Assembly: GCF_030811475.1 (NCBI RefSeq)
Contig: NZ_JAUSQV010000001.1
Coordinates: 2,503,501-2,567,500, forward strand
Source: Nakamurella flavida
Lineage (GTDB): Bacteria; Actinomycetota; Actinomycetes; Mycobacteriales; Nakamurellaceae
DNA: 64,000 bases
Reading direction: 5' to 3'
The notes under the pieces are model-generated. The model saw only the letters and a program-made list of their open reading frames with translations, ran no database searches and was not told where the DNA came from. Of this stretch, positions 16,985-26,250 are shown one piece after another. Position 1 is the stretch's first letter; each line of letters starts with the position of its first letter. The translations under genes and the position numbers were made by a program.

Positions 16985-18456
16985 GGCGCTCGGAGGACGT
17001 GGGGGTGCTGGTCCTCGGGGCCGGGTTCGCCGGGCTGGCCATGGCCTGCGAGCTCAAGCGAGCCGGCCGGCACGACTTCGTCGTGCTGGAACGGTCGTCG
17101 GCCGTCGGCGGCACCTGGCGGGACAACACCTACCCGGGCTGCGCCTGCGACATCCGCAGCGATCTGTACTCGTTCTCCTTCGCCCCCAACCCGGACTGGA
17201 CGCACCGGTACGCCCGGCAGCCGGAGATCCGGGCCTATCTGGAACGCACCACCGACCGGTTCGGCGTCCGGCGGCACATCCGCTTCCACCACGAGCTGCT
17301 CGACGCGCGGTGGAACACCGCCGACGCGCGCTGGCACGTGCACACCTCGCGGGGGGACTTCCGGGCCCGCGTGCTGGTGTCCGGGCACGGTCCGCTGATC
17401 AGCCCGCGGTGGCCGGACATCCCCGGCTTGGCCGACTTCGCCGGGCCGCAGTTCCACTCCGCCCGGTGGGACCACGACGTGGACCTGACCGGCCGCCGGG
17501 TCGCCGTCATCGGCACCGGTGCCTCGGCCATCCAGTTCGTCCCCGAGATCGCCCCGTTCACCGCAGGTCTCACCGTGTTCCAGCGGTCCGCACCCTGGGT
17601 GCTGCCGCGCGGGGACCGGCCGACCTCGGCCCGGCGCCAGACGTGGTTCCGGCGGCTGCCCGTACTGCAGCGGATCGCCCGGGGCGCGGTGTTCGCGCGG
17701 AACGAGCTGCAGTTCACCGTGTTCCGCCACCGGGTGGTCGGTCGGGTCGTCCAGACCGTAGCCCGGCGGGTCATCCGCCGCCGGCTCAGCGATCCCGAAC
17801 TCCGCGAGCAGGTCACCCCGTCGTTCCGGATCGGCTGCAAGCGCATCCTCGTCTCCGACGACTGGTATCCGGCCCTGGACCGGGCGACCGTCGACGTGGT
17901 CACCTCGCCCATCGAGCGGGTGGTCGCCGACGGGGTGGTCACCGTCGACGGCCGGCACCACCCCGCGGACGTGCTGATCGCCGGCACGGGTTTCGACGCC
18001 ACCCACCCACCGGTGGCCCGGCTGCTGACCGGGGCGGACGGGCGCACCCTGGCCGAGCACTGGACCCCGCACATGTCCGCGCTGCACGGCACCGCGGTGG
18101 CCGGATTCCCCAACCTGTTCCTGCTGGTCGGGCCGAACACCGCCCTCGGGCACAACAGCATCGTGGCCATCATCGAGGCTCAGGTCCGGTACGTGCTGCA
18201 GGCCCTGACGGCACTGTCCGGCGCGGGTGTCACCGCCCTGGAGGCCCGGGCACCGGCGCAGCAGGCATACAGCGAGAAGCTGCAACGGGCGCTGCGCCGG
18301 TCGGTGTGGGTGACCGGCGGCTGCACCAGCTACTACCTGGACGACACCGGCCGCAACAGCACGCTGTGGCCGCATCGCGCCTGGAGGTTCGCCCGCAGCG
18401 TGCGCCGGCTGGATCTGACCGAGTACCACGTGCACCGGGAGGCCGACCATGCGTGA
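16981..18456 (+). CDS. Flavin-containing Baeyer-Villiger monooxygenase
   Basis: A 491-aa FAD/NADPH monooxygenase that inserts oxygen next to a ketone. FAD motif GAGFAG is at residues 13-18, NADPH motif GTGASA at 178-183, and the BVMO fingerprint F-x-G-x3-H-x3-W is exact as FAGPQFHSARW at 153-163. The GGTWRDNTYPGCACDI segment is typical. It overlaps the hydrolase before it and the SDR after it. The trio resembles the mycobacterial mymA-type clusters of monooxygenase, esterase and SDR. Confidence 0.93.
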   Translation: MRRSEDVGVLVLGAGFAGLAMACELKRAGRHDFVVLERSSAVGGTWRDNTYPGCACDIRSDLYSFSFAPNPDWTHRYARQPEIRAYLERTTDRFGVRRHIRFHHELLDARWNTADARWHVHTSRGDFRARVLVSGHGPLISPRWPDIPGLADFAGPQFHSARWDHDVDLTGRRVAVIGTGASAIQFVPEIAPFTAGLTVFQRSAPWVLPRGDRPTSARRQTWFRRLPVLQRIARGAVFARNELQFTVFRHRVVGRVVQTVARRVIRRRLSDPELREQVTPSFRIGCKRILVSDDWYPALDRATVDVVTSPIERVVADGVVTVDGRHHPADVLIAGTGFDATHPPVARLLTGADGRTLAEHWTPHMSALHGTAVAGFPNLFLLVGPNTALGHNSIVAIIEAQVRYVLQALTALSGAGVTALEARAPAQQAYSEKLQRALRRSVWVTGGCTSYYLDDTGRNSTLWPHRAWRFARSVRRLDLTEYHVHREADHA

Positions 18457-19303
18457 TCTGGATTTCGCCGGCGGCGTCGCAGTGGTGACCGGGGCGGCCG
18501 GCGGCATCGGCGCCGCCCTGGCCACCCGGCTGGCCGCGTCGGGCTGCTCGCTGGCCCTGATCGACCGGGACGCCGACGCGCTGTCCGCCCGGGTCGACGA
18601 GCTGCGCACCCGGTTTCCCCGGGTCGAGATCACCGGCCACACCGCTGATCTCGCCGACATCGATGCCATCCCGGCCCTCGCGCGGACGGTGCTGGCCGCG
18701 CATCCGCGGGTGACCCTACTGATCAACAACGCCGGGATCGCGTTGGGCGGCACGTTCGACCAGGTGTCGGCGGAGGACGTCGACGCCGTGCTGACCGTCA
18801 ACCTGCACGCGGTGATCGCGATGACCCGGGCCTTCCTACCGGCCCTGCGCGCCTCCCCCGGCTCGCACCTGGTGAACCTGTCCAGCCTGTTCGGGCTGGT
18901 CGCCCCGGCCGGCCAGGTCGCCTACGCCACGAGCAAGTTCGCCGTCCGCGGATTCAGCGAGGCGATGCGCGCGGAACTCGCGCCGCTGGGCATCGGCGTC
19001 ACCGTGGTCCACCCCGGCGGCATCGCGACGAACATCGCCACCCACGCCCGGGTCGGGGCCGGTCTGGACGAGGCCGGCTGGCGGGACGGGCTGGCCGGCA
19101 TGCAGACCCTGCTCCGGATGCCGCCCGCGGACGCGGCCCGGATCATCCTGCGGGCCGTGCAGCGCCGCCGGGGCCGCGTGGTCGTCGGCCGCGATGCGCA
19201 GGCGCTCGACCTGCTGGCCCGCCTGCTGCCCGTCGGGTACACCCGCGTGCTGGCCGCCGGCACTCACCTCACCCGGCTGCGGGGCGGCCGCCGCCGGAGC
19301 TGA
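18449..19303 (+). CDS. Short-chain dehydrogenase/reductase
   Basis: A 284-aa SDR with cofactor motif TGAAGGIG at residues 14-21, LINNAGIA, the catalytic Ser in SSLFGL and the YATSK Tyr/Lys pair. It starts 8 bp inside the end of the monooxygenase gene, so the three genes are co-translated. It may supply the ketone to the BVMO or reduce a downstream aldehyde. The basic C-terminal helix suggests membrane association. Confidence 0.92.
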   Translation: MRDLDFAGGVAVVTGAAGGIGAALATRLAASGCSLALIDRDADALSARVDELRTRFPRVEITGHTADLADIDAIPALARTVLAAHPRVTLLINNAGIALGGTFDQVSAEDVDAVLTVNLHAVIAMTRAFLPALRASPGSHLVNLSSLFGLVAPAGQVAYATSKFAVRGFSEAMRAELAPLGIGVTVVHPGGIATNIATHARVGAGLDEAGWRDGLAGMQTLLRMPPADAARIILRAVQRRRGRVVVGRDAQALDLLARLLPVGYTRVLAAGTHLTRLRGGRRRS

Positions 19304-19370
19304 GGCCGGCCTGCCCGTCCCGGCGGCGACCGTGCGCGCGATCCGACCGCCCCGGTGGGACGCTGGCCCG

Positions 19371-20096
19371 ATGCAGGCCGAACCGGTGTCCACCTCCCCC
19401 ATGCCCGATGACTGGCAGCGCGCCCTGGTGCTGATGGCCCACCCGGACGACCCCGAGTACGGGGTGGCCGCCGCGGTGGCGGTGTGGACGGCGGCCGGCA
19501 GGGACGTCCGCTACGTGCTCGCCACCCGCGGCGAGGCCGGTATCGCCGGACTGGCTCCCGCGGAGAGCGGGCCCGAGCGCGAGCGGGAGCAGCGGCGGGC
19601 CATCGATCACGTCGGCGTGCGGGAACTGGAGTTCCTCGACCACCCCGACGGCCGGATCGAGTACGGCGTGGCCCTGCGCCGGGACCTGGCCGCGGCGATC
19701 CGCCGGCACCGGCCGGAGCTGGTCGTCACCATGCACTTCGGCGACACCTGGTTCCCCGGGGCGTGGAACAGCGCCGACCACCGGGCCCTGGGCCGGGCGG
19801 TGGTGGACGCGGTGGGCGACGCGGCCAACGAGTGGATCTTCCCCGAGCTGACGCAGCAGGGGCTCGAGCCGTGGGCCGGGGTGCGATGGACGGCGGTCAA
19901 CCACCCGGGCGGGGACCGGCACGTCGACGTCGCCGACGGGATCGAGGCGGCGGTGGCCTCGCTGGCCGAGCACCGGAAATACCTCGAGGCGCTCAGTGGC
20001 GACCCGGTGCACGAGCAGGCCCGCGCACAGGTGGTGCGGGCCACCGGCGGCCCGGACGCCGACCCGCCGCGGGTGCACTTCACCGTCTACGGCTGA
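19371..20096 (+). CDS. PIG-L family N-acetylglucosaminyl deacetylase-like protein
   Basis: A 241-aa zinc-dependent deacetylase/amidase of the LmbE/MshB family. The metal motif AHPDDPE lies at residues 23-29; a NSADHRALGR segment carries the further His. Family members remove acetyl groups from GlcNAc-inositol (mycothiol), other amino sugars or antibiotic precursors. The ATG at 19371 starts immediately before the conserved body. It is not overlapped by neighbours, so there is no pathway clue. Confidence 0.85.
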   Translation: MQAEPVSTSPMPDDWQRALVLMAHPDDPEYGVAAAVAVWTAAGRDVRYVLATRGEAGIAGLAPAESGPEREREQRRAIDHVGVRELEFLDHPDGRIEYGVALRRDLAAAIRRHRPELVVTMHFGDTWFPGAWNSADHRALGRAVVDAVGDAANEWIFPELTQQGLEPWAGVRWTAVNHPGGDRHVDVADGIEAAVASLAEHRKYLEALSGDPVHEQARAQVVRATGGPDADPPRVHFTVYG

Positions 20097-20130
20097 GCCC
20101 GTCCCTGGGCATCGGCTCAGCGGCGCCGGA

Positions 20131-20595
20131 TCAGAGCAGGCCGCGCTCGCGGAGCACCGGCCACGTCCGCGAGAACCCCGCGTGCAGGACGAGATCGGTG
20201 ACGGCGCCGACGCCGACCCACCGCAGCTCCAGCGACTCGTCGTTGGGCACGAGCGTGATCGGCGCCAGCGCCCGGGCCAGCACGGTGGTGTAGGACCAGC
20301 CGCCGTGGTCGTCGACGAATTCGACGCCCAGCTCGACGGTGGACGGGTCCACCCCGGCCTCCTCGTGGGCCTCGCGCAGCGCGGCCAGGGCCGGGGTCTC
20401 GTGGGAGTCGCGCGCGCCACCGGGCAGGGCCCAGGTGTCGCCGTTGGCGGTCCAGGGAGCCCGGTGCTGCAGCAGCACCTCGGTCGCGTTCGCCTCACCG
20501 CGGACCAGCAGCAGGCCGGCCGCGCCGTGCACCCCCCAGTGGCGGTGCCCCTGGTCGCAGTGGATCCAGCCGTTCCCGTCGGACTCCACGGCCAC
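20131..20595 (-). CDS. Nudix hydrolase
   Basis: A 154-aa Nudix protein with an exact Nudix box at residues 60-82 (G-x5-E-x7-R-E-x2-E-E-x-G-V). It should hydrolyse a nucleoside diphosphate derivative; MutT-like sanitation is one option. The start is GTG. An N-terminal IHCDQGHRHWG segment could bind metal and is typical of an actinobacterial Nudix subgroup. Convergent with the PIG-L gene. Confidence 0.9.
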   Translation of the reverse strand: MAVESDGNGWIHCDQGHRHWGVHGAAGLLLVRGEANATEVLLQHRAPWTANGDTWALPGGARDSHETPALAALREAHEEAGVDPSTVELGVEFVDDHGGWSYTTVLARALAPITLVPNDESLELRWVGVGAVTDLVLHAGFSRTWPVLRERGLL

Positions 20596-20698
20596 TCCCT
20601 CGGTCGAGCCGGGGCCCCGCGAGATCGGTGCCGACTGGGGACCATTCTCGCCTGCCCGGGCCCCGGCTCCCGCGCCGCCGGGCGGTGGGCTCCGGGAG

Positions 20699-22228
20699 TC
20701 AGCGTCGCGCGGGGGCGGCGACCGCGGCGCCGGTGGGCACGGCGGGTCCGGTGGCCGGGTGCCGGGGGCGCGGCTCGGGGTGGCGCGGGTCGGGATGGTC
20801 GAACAGGTGCGCGATGGCCTCGGTGGTCCCGCGCGCCCAGGCCGAGGACGCGACGAGCCCGACGATCAGCACGGTGACGCCCACCCCGGCCAGGACGAAC
20901 CAGACCGGGCGGGCGGCGAGATCGAAGTCGGTCCCGGGCGGGCCGGTCCCGCCCGTCCCGGCGATGCCGCCGGCCACGGCGACCCCCACGGCCAGGCCGA
21001 TCTGCTTGCTCGTCGCAGCCATGGCCGCGGCCTGCCCGGTGCGGTGCGCCGGCAGCCCCACCACCACCTCGGCGTTCACCGGGACGTGCACCAGGCTGAA
21101 GCCCAGACCGAACAGCACGAAGGCCACGAGCAGGGCCGGCAGGGGCACGGTGATGTCGACGTCCGCCATGATCGCGGTGGCGACGCACAGGCAGAGCGCG
21201 GACAGGCAGATCGACGGGCGGATGCCGTGCCGGGCGATGAGTCGGCCGGCCAGCAGCGACCCGCCCACGATGCCCACTGCGAACGGAGCCAGGCACAGTC
21301 CGGTGACCAGGGCGGAACGATCGTGGGCCGCCTGCAGGATCAGCGGGATCACGAACAGGAATGCCCCCAGCAGCGCGAACGCCAGCGCGCCCAGCATCAT
21401 CGCGGCCGCGAACGGGACGCTGCGCAGGAACCGGAGATCGATCAACGGGTCGACCCGCCGCAGCTGGTACCCGACCAGGACGGGCACCGTGATCGCCACG
21501 CCGGTGAGCACGGCCAGGATGGGGGCCGAGGTCCAGCCGAGCGCGGGCCCCTCGATGAGGGCGTAGACCAGGCCGGCCAGGCCGAGTGCGACCAGGATCT
21601 GACCGGCCGGATCGGCCCGGTGGACCGTCGAGGGACGCGACTCCGGAACCTTTCGCGCGATGGCGACGGCCAGGGCGGCGCACAGCGGCACGTTGATCCA
21701 GAAGATGCCTCGCCAGCCGACCGTCTGCAGGAGCACCCCGCCGACGACCGGCCCGAGTCCGAGCCCCAGGCCGACGATCACGCCCCAGAGTCCCAGCGCG
21801 CGGGCCCGGTCCCGGGCGACCGGGAAGGTCACCGCGACCAGGGCGAGGGCGACGGGGCTGATCATCGCCGCACCGGCGCCCTGGATCGCCCGGGCCACCA
21901 CCAGGCTGGGGACCGACCACGCCGCGCTGCACAGGGCCGATCCGATCCCGAAGACGACGATGCCGGCGATCAGCACCCGGCGCCGGCCGAGCCGGTCGGC
22001 CAGCGAGCCGGTGAGCATGAGCAGGCTGCCCACGGCGACCGCGTACGTGTCGATCGTCCACTGCAGCGAGGAGACCCCGGCGCCGAGATCGCGCCCGATG
22101 GCGGCCAGGGCCACGTTCACCACGGTCAGGTCGATGCCCAGCATCATCTGCGCGGAGCACAGCAGCAGCAGGATGCGCACCCGGGGGCGTCCCCGGACCG
22201 ACCTGATCACACTGGGCACACCGGGCAT
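20699..22228 (-). CDS. MFS drug-efflux transporter (DHA2/EmrB-QacA type)
   Basis: A 509-aa transporter with about 14 membrane segments. Motif A is seen as LADRLGRRRVLIAG and motif C around ARAIQGAGAAMISP; WRGIFWINVPL is typical of DHA2 exporters. It is preceded on the same strand by a MarR regulator, a common pairing in which MarR represses the pump. Probable role is proton-driven efflux of toxic small molecules. Confidence 0.92.
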   Translation of the reverse strand: MPGVPSVIRSVRGRPRVRILLLLCSAQMMLGIDLTVVNVALAAIGRDLGAGVSSLQWTIDTYAVAVGSLLMLTGSLADRLGRRRVLIAGIVVFGIGSALCSAAWSVPSLVVARAIQGAGAAMISPVALALVAVTFPVARDRARALGLWGVIVGLGLGLGPVVGGVLLQTVGWRGIFWINVPLCAALAVAIARKVPESRPSTVHRADPAGQILVALGLAGLVYALIEGPALGWTSAPILAVLTGVAITVPVLVGYQLRRVDPLIDLRFLRSVPFAAAMMLGALAFALLGAFLFVIPLILQAAHDRSALVTGLCLAPFAVGIVGGSLLAGRLIARHGIRPSICLSALCLCVATAIMADVDITVPLPALLVAFVLFGLGFSLVHVPVNAEVVVGLPAHRTGQAAAMAATSKQIGLAVGVAVAGGIAGTGGTGPPGTDFDLAARPVWFVLAGVGVTVLIVGLVASSAWARGTTEAIAHLFDHPDPRHPEPRPRHPATGPAVPTGAAVAAPARR

Positions 22229-22332
22229 TGACCGAAAGTAACCGGGCAGGTGGCGGGGCGGAACGTCCCGGGAGAGTGCCGGTGATGATCACCCGATCAG
22301 GCGGTGCCGACCGGAGGGCCGGCGGGAGGGAC

Positions 22333-22887
22333 TCAGACGGGACCGGGGCCGGCGGGACTCGGGGCGGCGGGATCGGGCCCGGTGGATTCCGGCCGGTGGT
22401 AGCCCGCGCGACCGCGGTCGGGGGGCTGCGGCGCCTGGGTGAGCGCGGCGGACAGCCGCCCCAGCAGCTCGGCGAGCCGGTGCCGATCGTCCGGGGTCCA
22501 GGCCGACAGCACCCCGTCGACCGCGTCGGCGCCGGTCCGGGTCAGCCCCTCGGAGAGGGTCCGGCCGGTGGCGGTGACCGAGAGCAGGGTGGCCCGACCG
22601 TCGGTCGGGTCGGGCGCCCGGGTGATGAGGTCGCGCTGCTCCAGCCGACGGATCTGCGTGGAGACGGTCGACTTGTCGACGCCCTGCCAGGCGGCCAGAT
22701 CGCGCATCCGCAGCGGCCCGTGATCATGGACGGCGGACAGCAGCCACACATCGGTGGAGGACAATCCGGCTCCGGGACCGCTGGTCAGCGACTTGTGCAC
22801 GTCGGGGCGACTGCCCCAGCGCAGGATCGCGGACAGCGCCTCGTGCACGACGACGCTCGAGTGGGTCACCCCACCGTGATCGGCCAT
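22333..22887 (-). CDS. MarR family transcriptional regulator
   Basis: A 184-aa winged-helix regulator: DLAAWQGVDKSTVSTQIRRL is the recognition helix region and the wing carries DPTDGRATLLSVT. The C-terminal tail is Pro/Gly-rich and likely disordered. ATG at 22887 is preferred; GTG at 22905 would run into the palindrome at 22899-22920. It lies about 100 bp upstream of the MFS pump on the same strand and is divergent from the stress-protein gene. Confidence 0.9.
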   Translation of the reverse strand: MADHGGVTHSSVVVHEALSAILRWGSRPDVHKSLTSGPGAGLSSTDVWLLSAVHDHGPLRMRDLAAWQGVDKSTVSTQIRRLEQRDLITRAPDPTDGRATLLSVTATGRTLSEGLTRTGADAVDGVLSAWTPDDRHRLAELLGRLSAALTQAPQPPDRGRAGYHRPESTGPDPAAPSPAGPGPV

Positions 22888-22898
22888 ATGGTGAGAAT

Positions 22899-22920
22899 AC
22901 TCCACCTATTCACATGGAGT
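22899..22920. promoter_or_regulatory. Operator-like palindrome at the MarR promoter
   Basis: ACTCCA (22899-22904) and TGGAGT (22915-22920) form a perfect inverted repeat with a 10-bp AT-rich spacer. It sits between the divergent MarR and stress-protein genes, the place for MarR autorepression. Confidence 0.45.
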
Positions 22921-22969
22921 GCTCCAACCAGTTGTCGTAGACTGATCCCAGATCACAACACCAGGAGAG

Positions 22970-23446
22970 ATGATGACCAGCTTCGAATCCGCCCCCACCC
23001 CGCAGTCCCCCGTCGAGGGCCGCACGCACCTGCTCGAGACCCGCAGCTACAAGGAGGCCGAGTCCGTCGTCGACCGGCTCTCCGACGCCGGCTTCCCGGT
23101 CGAGCACGTCCGCATCGTCGGCACCGGCATCCGCAGCGTGGAGCAGGTGACCGGCCGGATGACCAAGGGCAAGGCCGCTCTGGCCGGCGCCGCGTCCGGT
23201 GCGTGGTTCGGTCTGTTCCTGGGGCTCTTCTTCGGGCTGTTCTCCATCAGCGGCAACTGGTTCGGCCTGCTCGTCTTCGGCCTGGCCATCGGTGCCCTGT
23301 GGGGCGCGGTGTTCGGCTACGTCGGCCACTTGGCCACCGGCGGTCGTCGCGACTTCAGCAGCGTCCGCGCCCTGGAGGCCGAGCGGTACATCGTCGAGGT
23401 CGACGGCGGCTACAGCCTGCAGGCCCGCGAGATCCTCGGCCACTGA
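22970..23446 (+). CDS. General stress protein, YflT/GSP17M-like membrane protein
   Basis: A 158-aa protein. Residues 20-60 (THLLETRSYKEAESVVDRLS, then FPVEHVRIVGTG) match the N-terminal fold of general stress protein 17M-like proteins. It is followed by two Gly/Phe-rich membrane helices (about 75-115). Start ATG-ATG follows AGGAGAG. A strong terminator follows the gene. Function is unknown beyond the family link to stress regulons. Confidence 0.82.
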   Translation: MMTSFESAPTPQSPVEGRTHLLETRSYKEAESVVDRLSDAGFPVEHVRIVGTGIRSVEQVTGRMTKGKAALAGAASGAWFGLFLGLFFGLFSISGNWFGLLVFGLAIGALWGAVFGYVGHLATGGRRDFSSVRALEAERYIVEVDGGYSLQAREILGH

Positions 23447-23514
23447 CCGATCGGCAGCACCCGCACCACCCAGCACGAACCTGAGCTCGGACCGGTGACC
23501 CGGTCCCCCCCGAG

Positions 23515-23548
23515 GAGCCCGTCGACCGTCTTCACGGTCGGCGGGCTC
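23515..23548. terminator. Strong bidirectional terminator hairpin
   Basis: The 15-bp stem GAGCCCGTCGACCGT / ACGGTCGGCGGGCTC has a CTTC tetraloop and only one G-T pair. It lies between the stop of the stress-protein gene and the stop of the leftward binding-protein gene, so it can serve both strands. Confidence 0.8.
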
Positions 23549-23562
23549 TTCACCGTCCGGGG

Positions 23563-25218
23563 TCAGGCCGTCTTCCAGACGTTCTTGAAGTTCAACTCCA
23601 GCAACGGGTTCACGACCGAGCCCTGCACGTCGGGCCGCATCAGGTAGTTGATCGTCTCGTAGTGCAGGAACACCAGCGGGGCGTCCTCCCAGACGATGTC
23701 GCGGATCTTGATGTACAGCTCCTTGCGGGCCGCATCGTCCGAGGACTGCGCGGCCTGGGTGACCAGGGCGTCCAGGTCCGGGTTGGCGTACTTGGTGGTG
23801 TTGTTGGCCGACCCGCTCACCAGCTGGGTGGAGTAGAAGTTGTCCGGGTCCAGCGTCCCGGACCAGTAGGCCGAGGTCATGTCGTAGTCCGCGTCGGCGT
23901 ACCGGCCGAACCAGACGGTGACCTCGAGCTGCTCGATCTCCACCGTGATGCCGATGTTCTTGAGCTGATCCCGCAGCACCACCCCCGTCTTGGCCAGCTC
24001 GGGGTACTGCGGCAGCGCGAGATAGGTGACGGTGAGCCCGTCCGGGTAGCCCGCCTCGATCATCTTCTTCTTGGCCAGCTCCAGGTCGGGCCCGGTGGAG
24101 TACGGCGGCTCCCCGCCGAACCACTCCGAACCGCTGGGCACCTCCATCACGCCCTGCTCCCCCGCCCCGAAGTACGCCAGGCTCAGCACGTCCGGTCGGC
24201 CCACCGCGGCCGCCACCGCCTGACGCAGGGCCAGGTTGTCGAACGGGGCACGAGAGGTGTTCAGGGCCAGGAAGTCCGGGATACCGGCCCGGGTCGAGGT
24301 CGCGTAGGTGTAGCTCGGATCCGCCTTGAGCGTGGTCAGCTGGTTGAGCGGGACGGCGTCGACCCAGTCGAGCTCCCCGGACTGCAGCGACTCGATCCGG
24401 CTGGTGTCCACGTCCAGGAACCGGAAGGTGATCTGGTCGAGGTAGGGCTTGCCGGCCTGGTGGTAGTTCGGGTTCTTGGCCAGCGTGACGTGATCCCCGT
24501 CCAGCCATTCCACGAAGGTGAACGGCCCGGTGCCGACGGGCGCGCGGGTCGGGTCGGCGGCCTCGACGGCCTTGCGGTTCACGATCTCGCCGTTCTGGGC
24601 CAGGTTGGTCAGGAACGGGGCGTACGCGTCCTTCAGGTGGAAGACGACCTGGGTCGGCGAGGCCACCTCGATGGTGTCCACCGCGGCGTAGGCCGAGGCG
24701 TAGGACGAAGCCGTCGCCGGGTCCAGGATCCGTTCGAAGGTGTACTTCACGTCGTCGGCGGTGAACGCCTCACCGTTGTGGAACGTGGTGGTCACCAGGT
24801 CGAAGGTGTAGGTCTTGGGGTCGTCCTGCTTCCAGGACGAGGCGAGAACACCGACCAACTCGCCGTTCTCGTCCATGGTCAGCAGCTTGTCGAAGATGTT
24901 GTCGATGACCTGCAGGCTGGTGTACACCCCGGCGCTGGCCGGGTCCATGGTGGTCGGGTTGCCGGTGAGGGCCACCGTGAGGGTGCCGCCGGCGACGGGC
25001 TCCCCGGCCGCCGCACTCGAGGCGCCGCCGGCGCCCGAGCTCGCGGTGGTCCCGCCGGCACCGCACGCGACGAGCAACGGGCCGAGGGTGGTCGCGGCCA
25101 CGGCCGCACCACCCAGGGTCATCGCCGAGCGGAGCAGGCGGCGGCGGTCGATGCGCCCGGCCAGGAAACCCTGGGCCAGGGCCTCCGCCCGGGCGGTGGC
25201 GTCGATATGTTCAGCCAT
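23563..25218 (-). CDS. ABC solute-binding lipoprotein, family 5 (Tat-type signal)
   Basis: A 551-aa Dpp/Opp-type binding protein. The N-terminus has a twin-arginine-like DRRRLLRSAM followed by a hydrophobic stretch and LLVACG, so it is probably exported folded and lipidated. The body has GEAFTADDVKYTFERILDP and VGTGPFTFVEWL. No permease or ATPase gene is adjacent. It shares its strand with a NodB-type deacetylase and an amidohydrolase and may work with a transporter encoded elsewhere. Substrate is likely a peptide, amide or amino-sugar compound. Confidence 0.9.
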   Translation of the reverse strand: MAEHIDATARAEALAQGFLAGRIDRRRLLRSAMTLGGAAVAATTLGPLLVACGAGGTTASSGAGGASSAAAGEPVAGGTLTVALTGNPTTMDPASAGVYTSLQVIDNIFDKLLTMDENGELVGVLASSWKQDDPKTYTFDLVTTTFHNGEAFTADDVKYTFERILDPATASSYASAYAAVDTIEVASPTQVVFHLKDAYAPFLTNLAQNGEIVNRKAVEAADPTRAPVGTGPFTFVEWLDGDHVTLAKNPNYHQAGKPYLDQITFRFLDVDTSRIESLQSGELDWVDAVPLNQLTTLKADPSYTYATSTRAGIPDFLALNTSRAPFDNLALRQAVAAAVGRPDVLSLAYFGAGEQGVMEVPSGSEWFGGEPPYSTGPDLELAKKKMIEAGYPDGLTVTYLALPQYPELAKTGVVLRDQLKNIGITVEIEQLEVTVWFGRYADADYDMTSAYWSGTLDPDNFYSTQLVSGSANNTTKYANPDLDALVTQAAQSSDDAARKELYIKIRDIVWEDAPLVFLHYETINYLMRPDVQGSVVNPLLELNFKNVWKTA

Positions 25219-25310
25219 GCTGTGCTCCTACGGGTTCGGCGGTCGGGATCGGGGCCCGGGCGGCGGGGGTGCCGTCGGGAAACAGTGCGACGCTGTGCAT
25301 CTCGGGAAGA

Positions 25311-26162
25311 TCAGGCATCGCCGGTCACGCCCTGCCGGGCCCGGAAGTCGTCGGCGATCTCGCCCATCTGCGCGAACCAGACGCCGTCCTGCTCGAGCAT
25401 GTGCACGATCAGCCGCTCCAGCAGCTGCAGCCGGTGGTGCCGGCCGATGATCTGCGGGTGCATGGTCAGCACGAAGGCGGCGTCGGACTCCTCGGCGAGC
25501 ATCCCGTCGAAGTCCCCGCGCCAGATCTCCTCCGCCTTGGACGGCGCGGCCAGGCCCGTCAGGTAGCTCGGGCTGAAGGCGAACATGAAGAGCGAGGAGT
25601 CGCAGAGTTCCCAGGCACCGGGGATCTCCACGATGTCGGTCCGCTCGCCCTGGTCGTGCACCCAGTAGGGGCGGTCGGCGGCGAGCTGACTGGCGTCGTA
25701 CTCGATGCCCATCTCGCCGAGCAGCGCGAAGGTGTTGTGCGAGAGCTCCCAGGCCGGCGAGCGGTACCCGCGCGGTCGCTGCCCGGTCTGCCGATCGAGC
25801 GCGTCGAAACCGCGTTCCAGCATCTCCCGCTCCTGCTCCAGGGTGAGACCGGGCGGGGGCTCGTGCAGGTAGCCGTGGTGGCCGAGCTCGTGACCGGCCG
25901 CGGCGATGTCCTTGGTCTCCGCGGGGTGCCGGTCGGCGGTGTCCCCGGGGATGAAGAACGTCGCGGGCAGGTCGTACTTGTCGAGCAGCTTGAGGATGCG
26001 CGGGACGCCCTCGTTGGCGCCGTAGGCCCCACGGGACAGTGCGGACGGGGTGTCGACCTTGAACGAGCCGAGCCACGCGGACTCGGCGTCGAAGTCGAAG
26101 GTCAGGGCGACGGCGACCTTCCGGTTGCCGGCGGTGCCGGGGGTCGGGGCGGGTGTGGTCAT
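25311..26162 (-). CDS. NodB-fold polysaccharide deacetylase family protein (HpPgdA/PuuE-like)
   Basis: A 283-aa protein with the NodB motifs: TFDFDAES (catalytic Asp pair), the metal-binding H-x3-H seen in GHELGHHGYLHE, and RGYRSPAWELS. The AESAW sequence and lack of a signal peptide resemble the cytoplasmic branch that includes Helicobacter PgdA, cyclic imidases and PuuE allantoinases rather than cell-wall deacetylases. It lies between an amidohydrolase and a binding protein, which favours catabolism of an imported cyclic imide, ureide or N-acetyl compound. Confidence 0.85.
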   Translation of the reverse strand: MTTPAPTPGTAGNRKVAVALTFDFDAESAWLGSFKVDTPSALSRGAYGANEGVPRILKLLDKYDLPATFFIPGDTADRHPAETKDIAAAGHELGHHGYLHEPPPGLTLEQEREMLERGFDALDRQTGQRPRGYRSPAWELSHNTFALLGEMGIEYDASQLAADRPYWVHDQGERTDIVEIPGAWELCDSSLFMFAFSPSYLTGLAAPSKAEEIWRGDFDGMLAEESDAAFVLTMHPQIIGRHHRLQLLERLIVHMLEQDGVWFAQMGEIADDFRARQGVTGDA

Positions 26163-26250
26163 CGTGCGCTCCTTCGGGACGGTCGGACGGGGACGGTGTG
26201 CGGGGTGGTGCTGCGGCGACGTCCGGGGCGGGAGCCGGGATCGGGGCCGG

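Noticed and set aside
19269-22292. Open frame of about 1000 aa on the minus strand
   Set aside because: Covers the MFS, Nudix and PIG-L genes in another frame; Arg/Gly/Pro-rich with no recognisable motif.
25211-25318. 35-codon ORF overlapping the deacetylase stop and binding-protein start
   Set aside because: ATG overlap could suggest coupling, but there is no ribosome site evidence beyond the overlap, no conserved feature, and it ends inside the binding-protein start.
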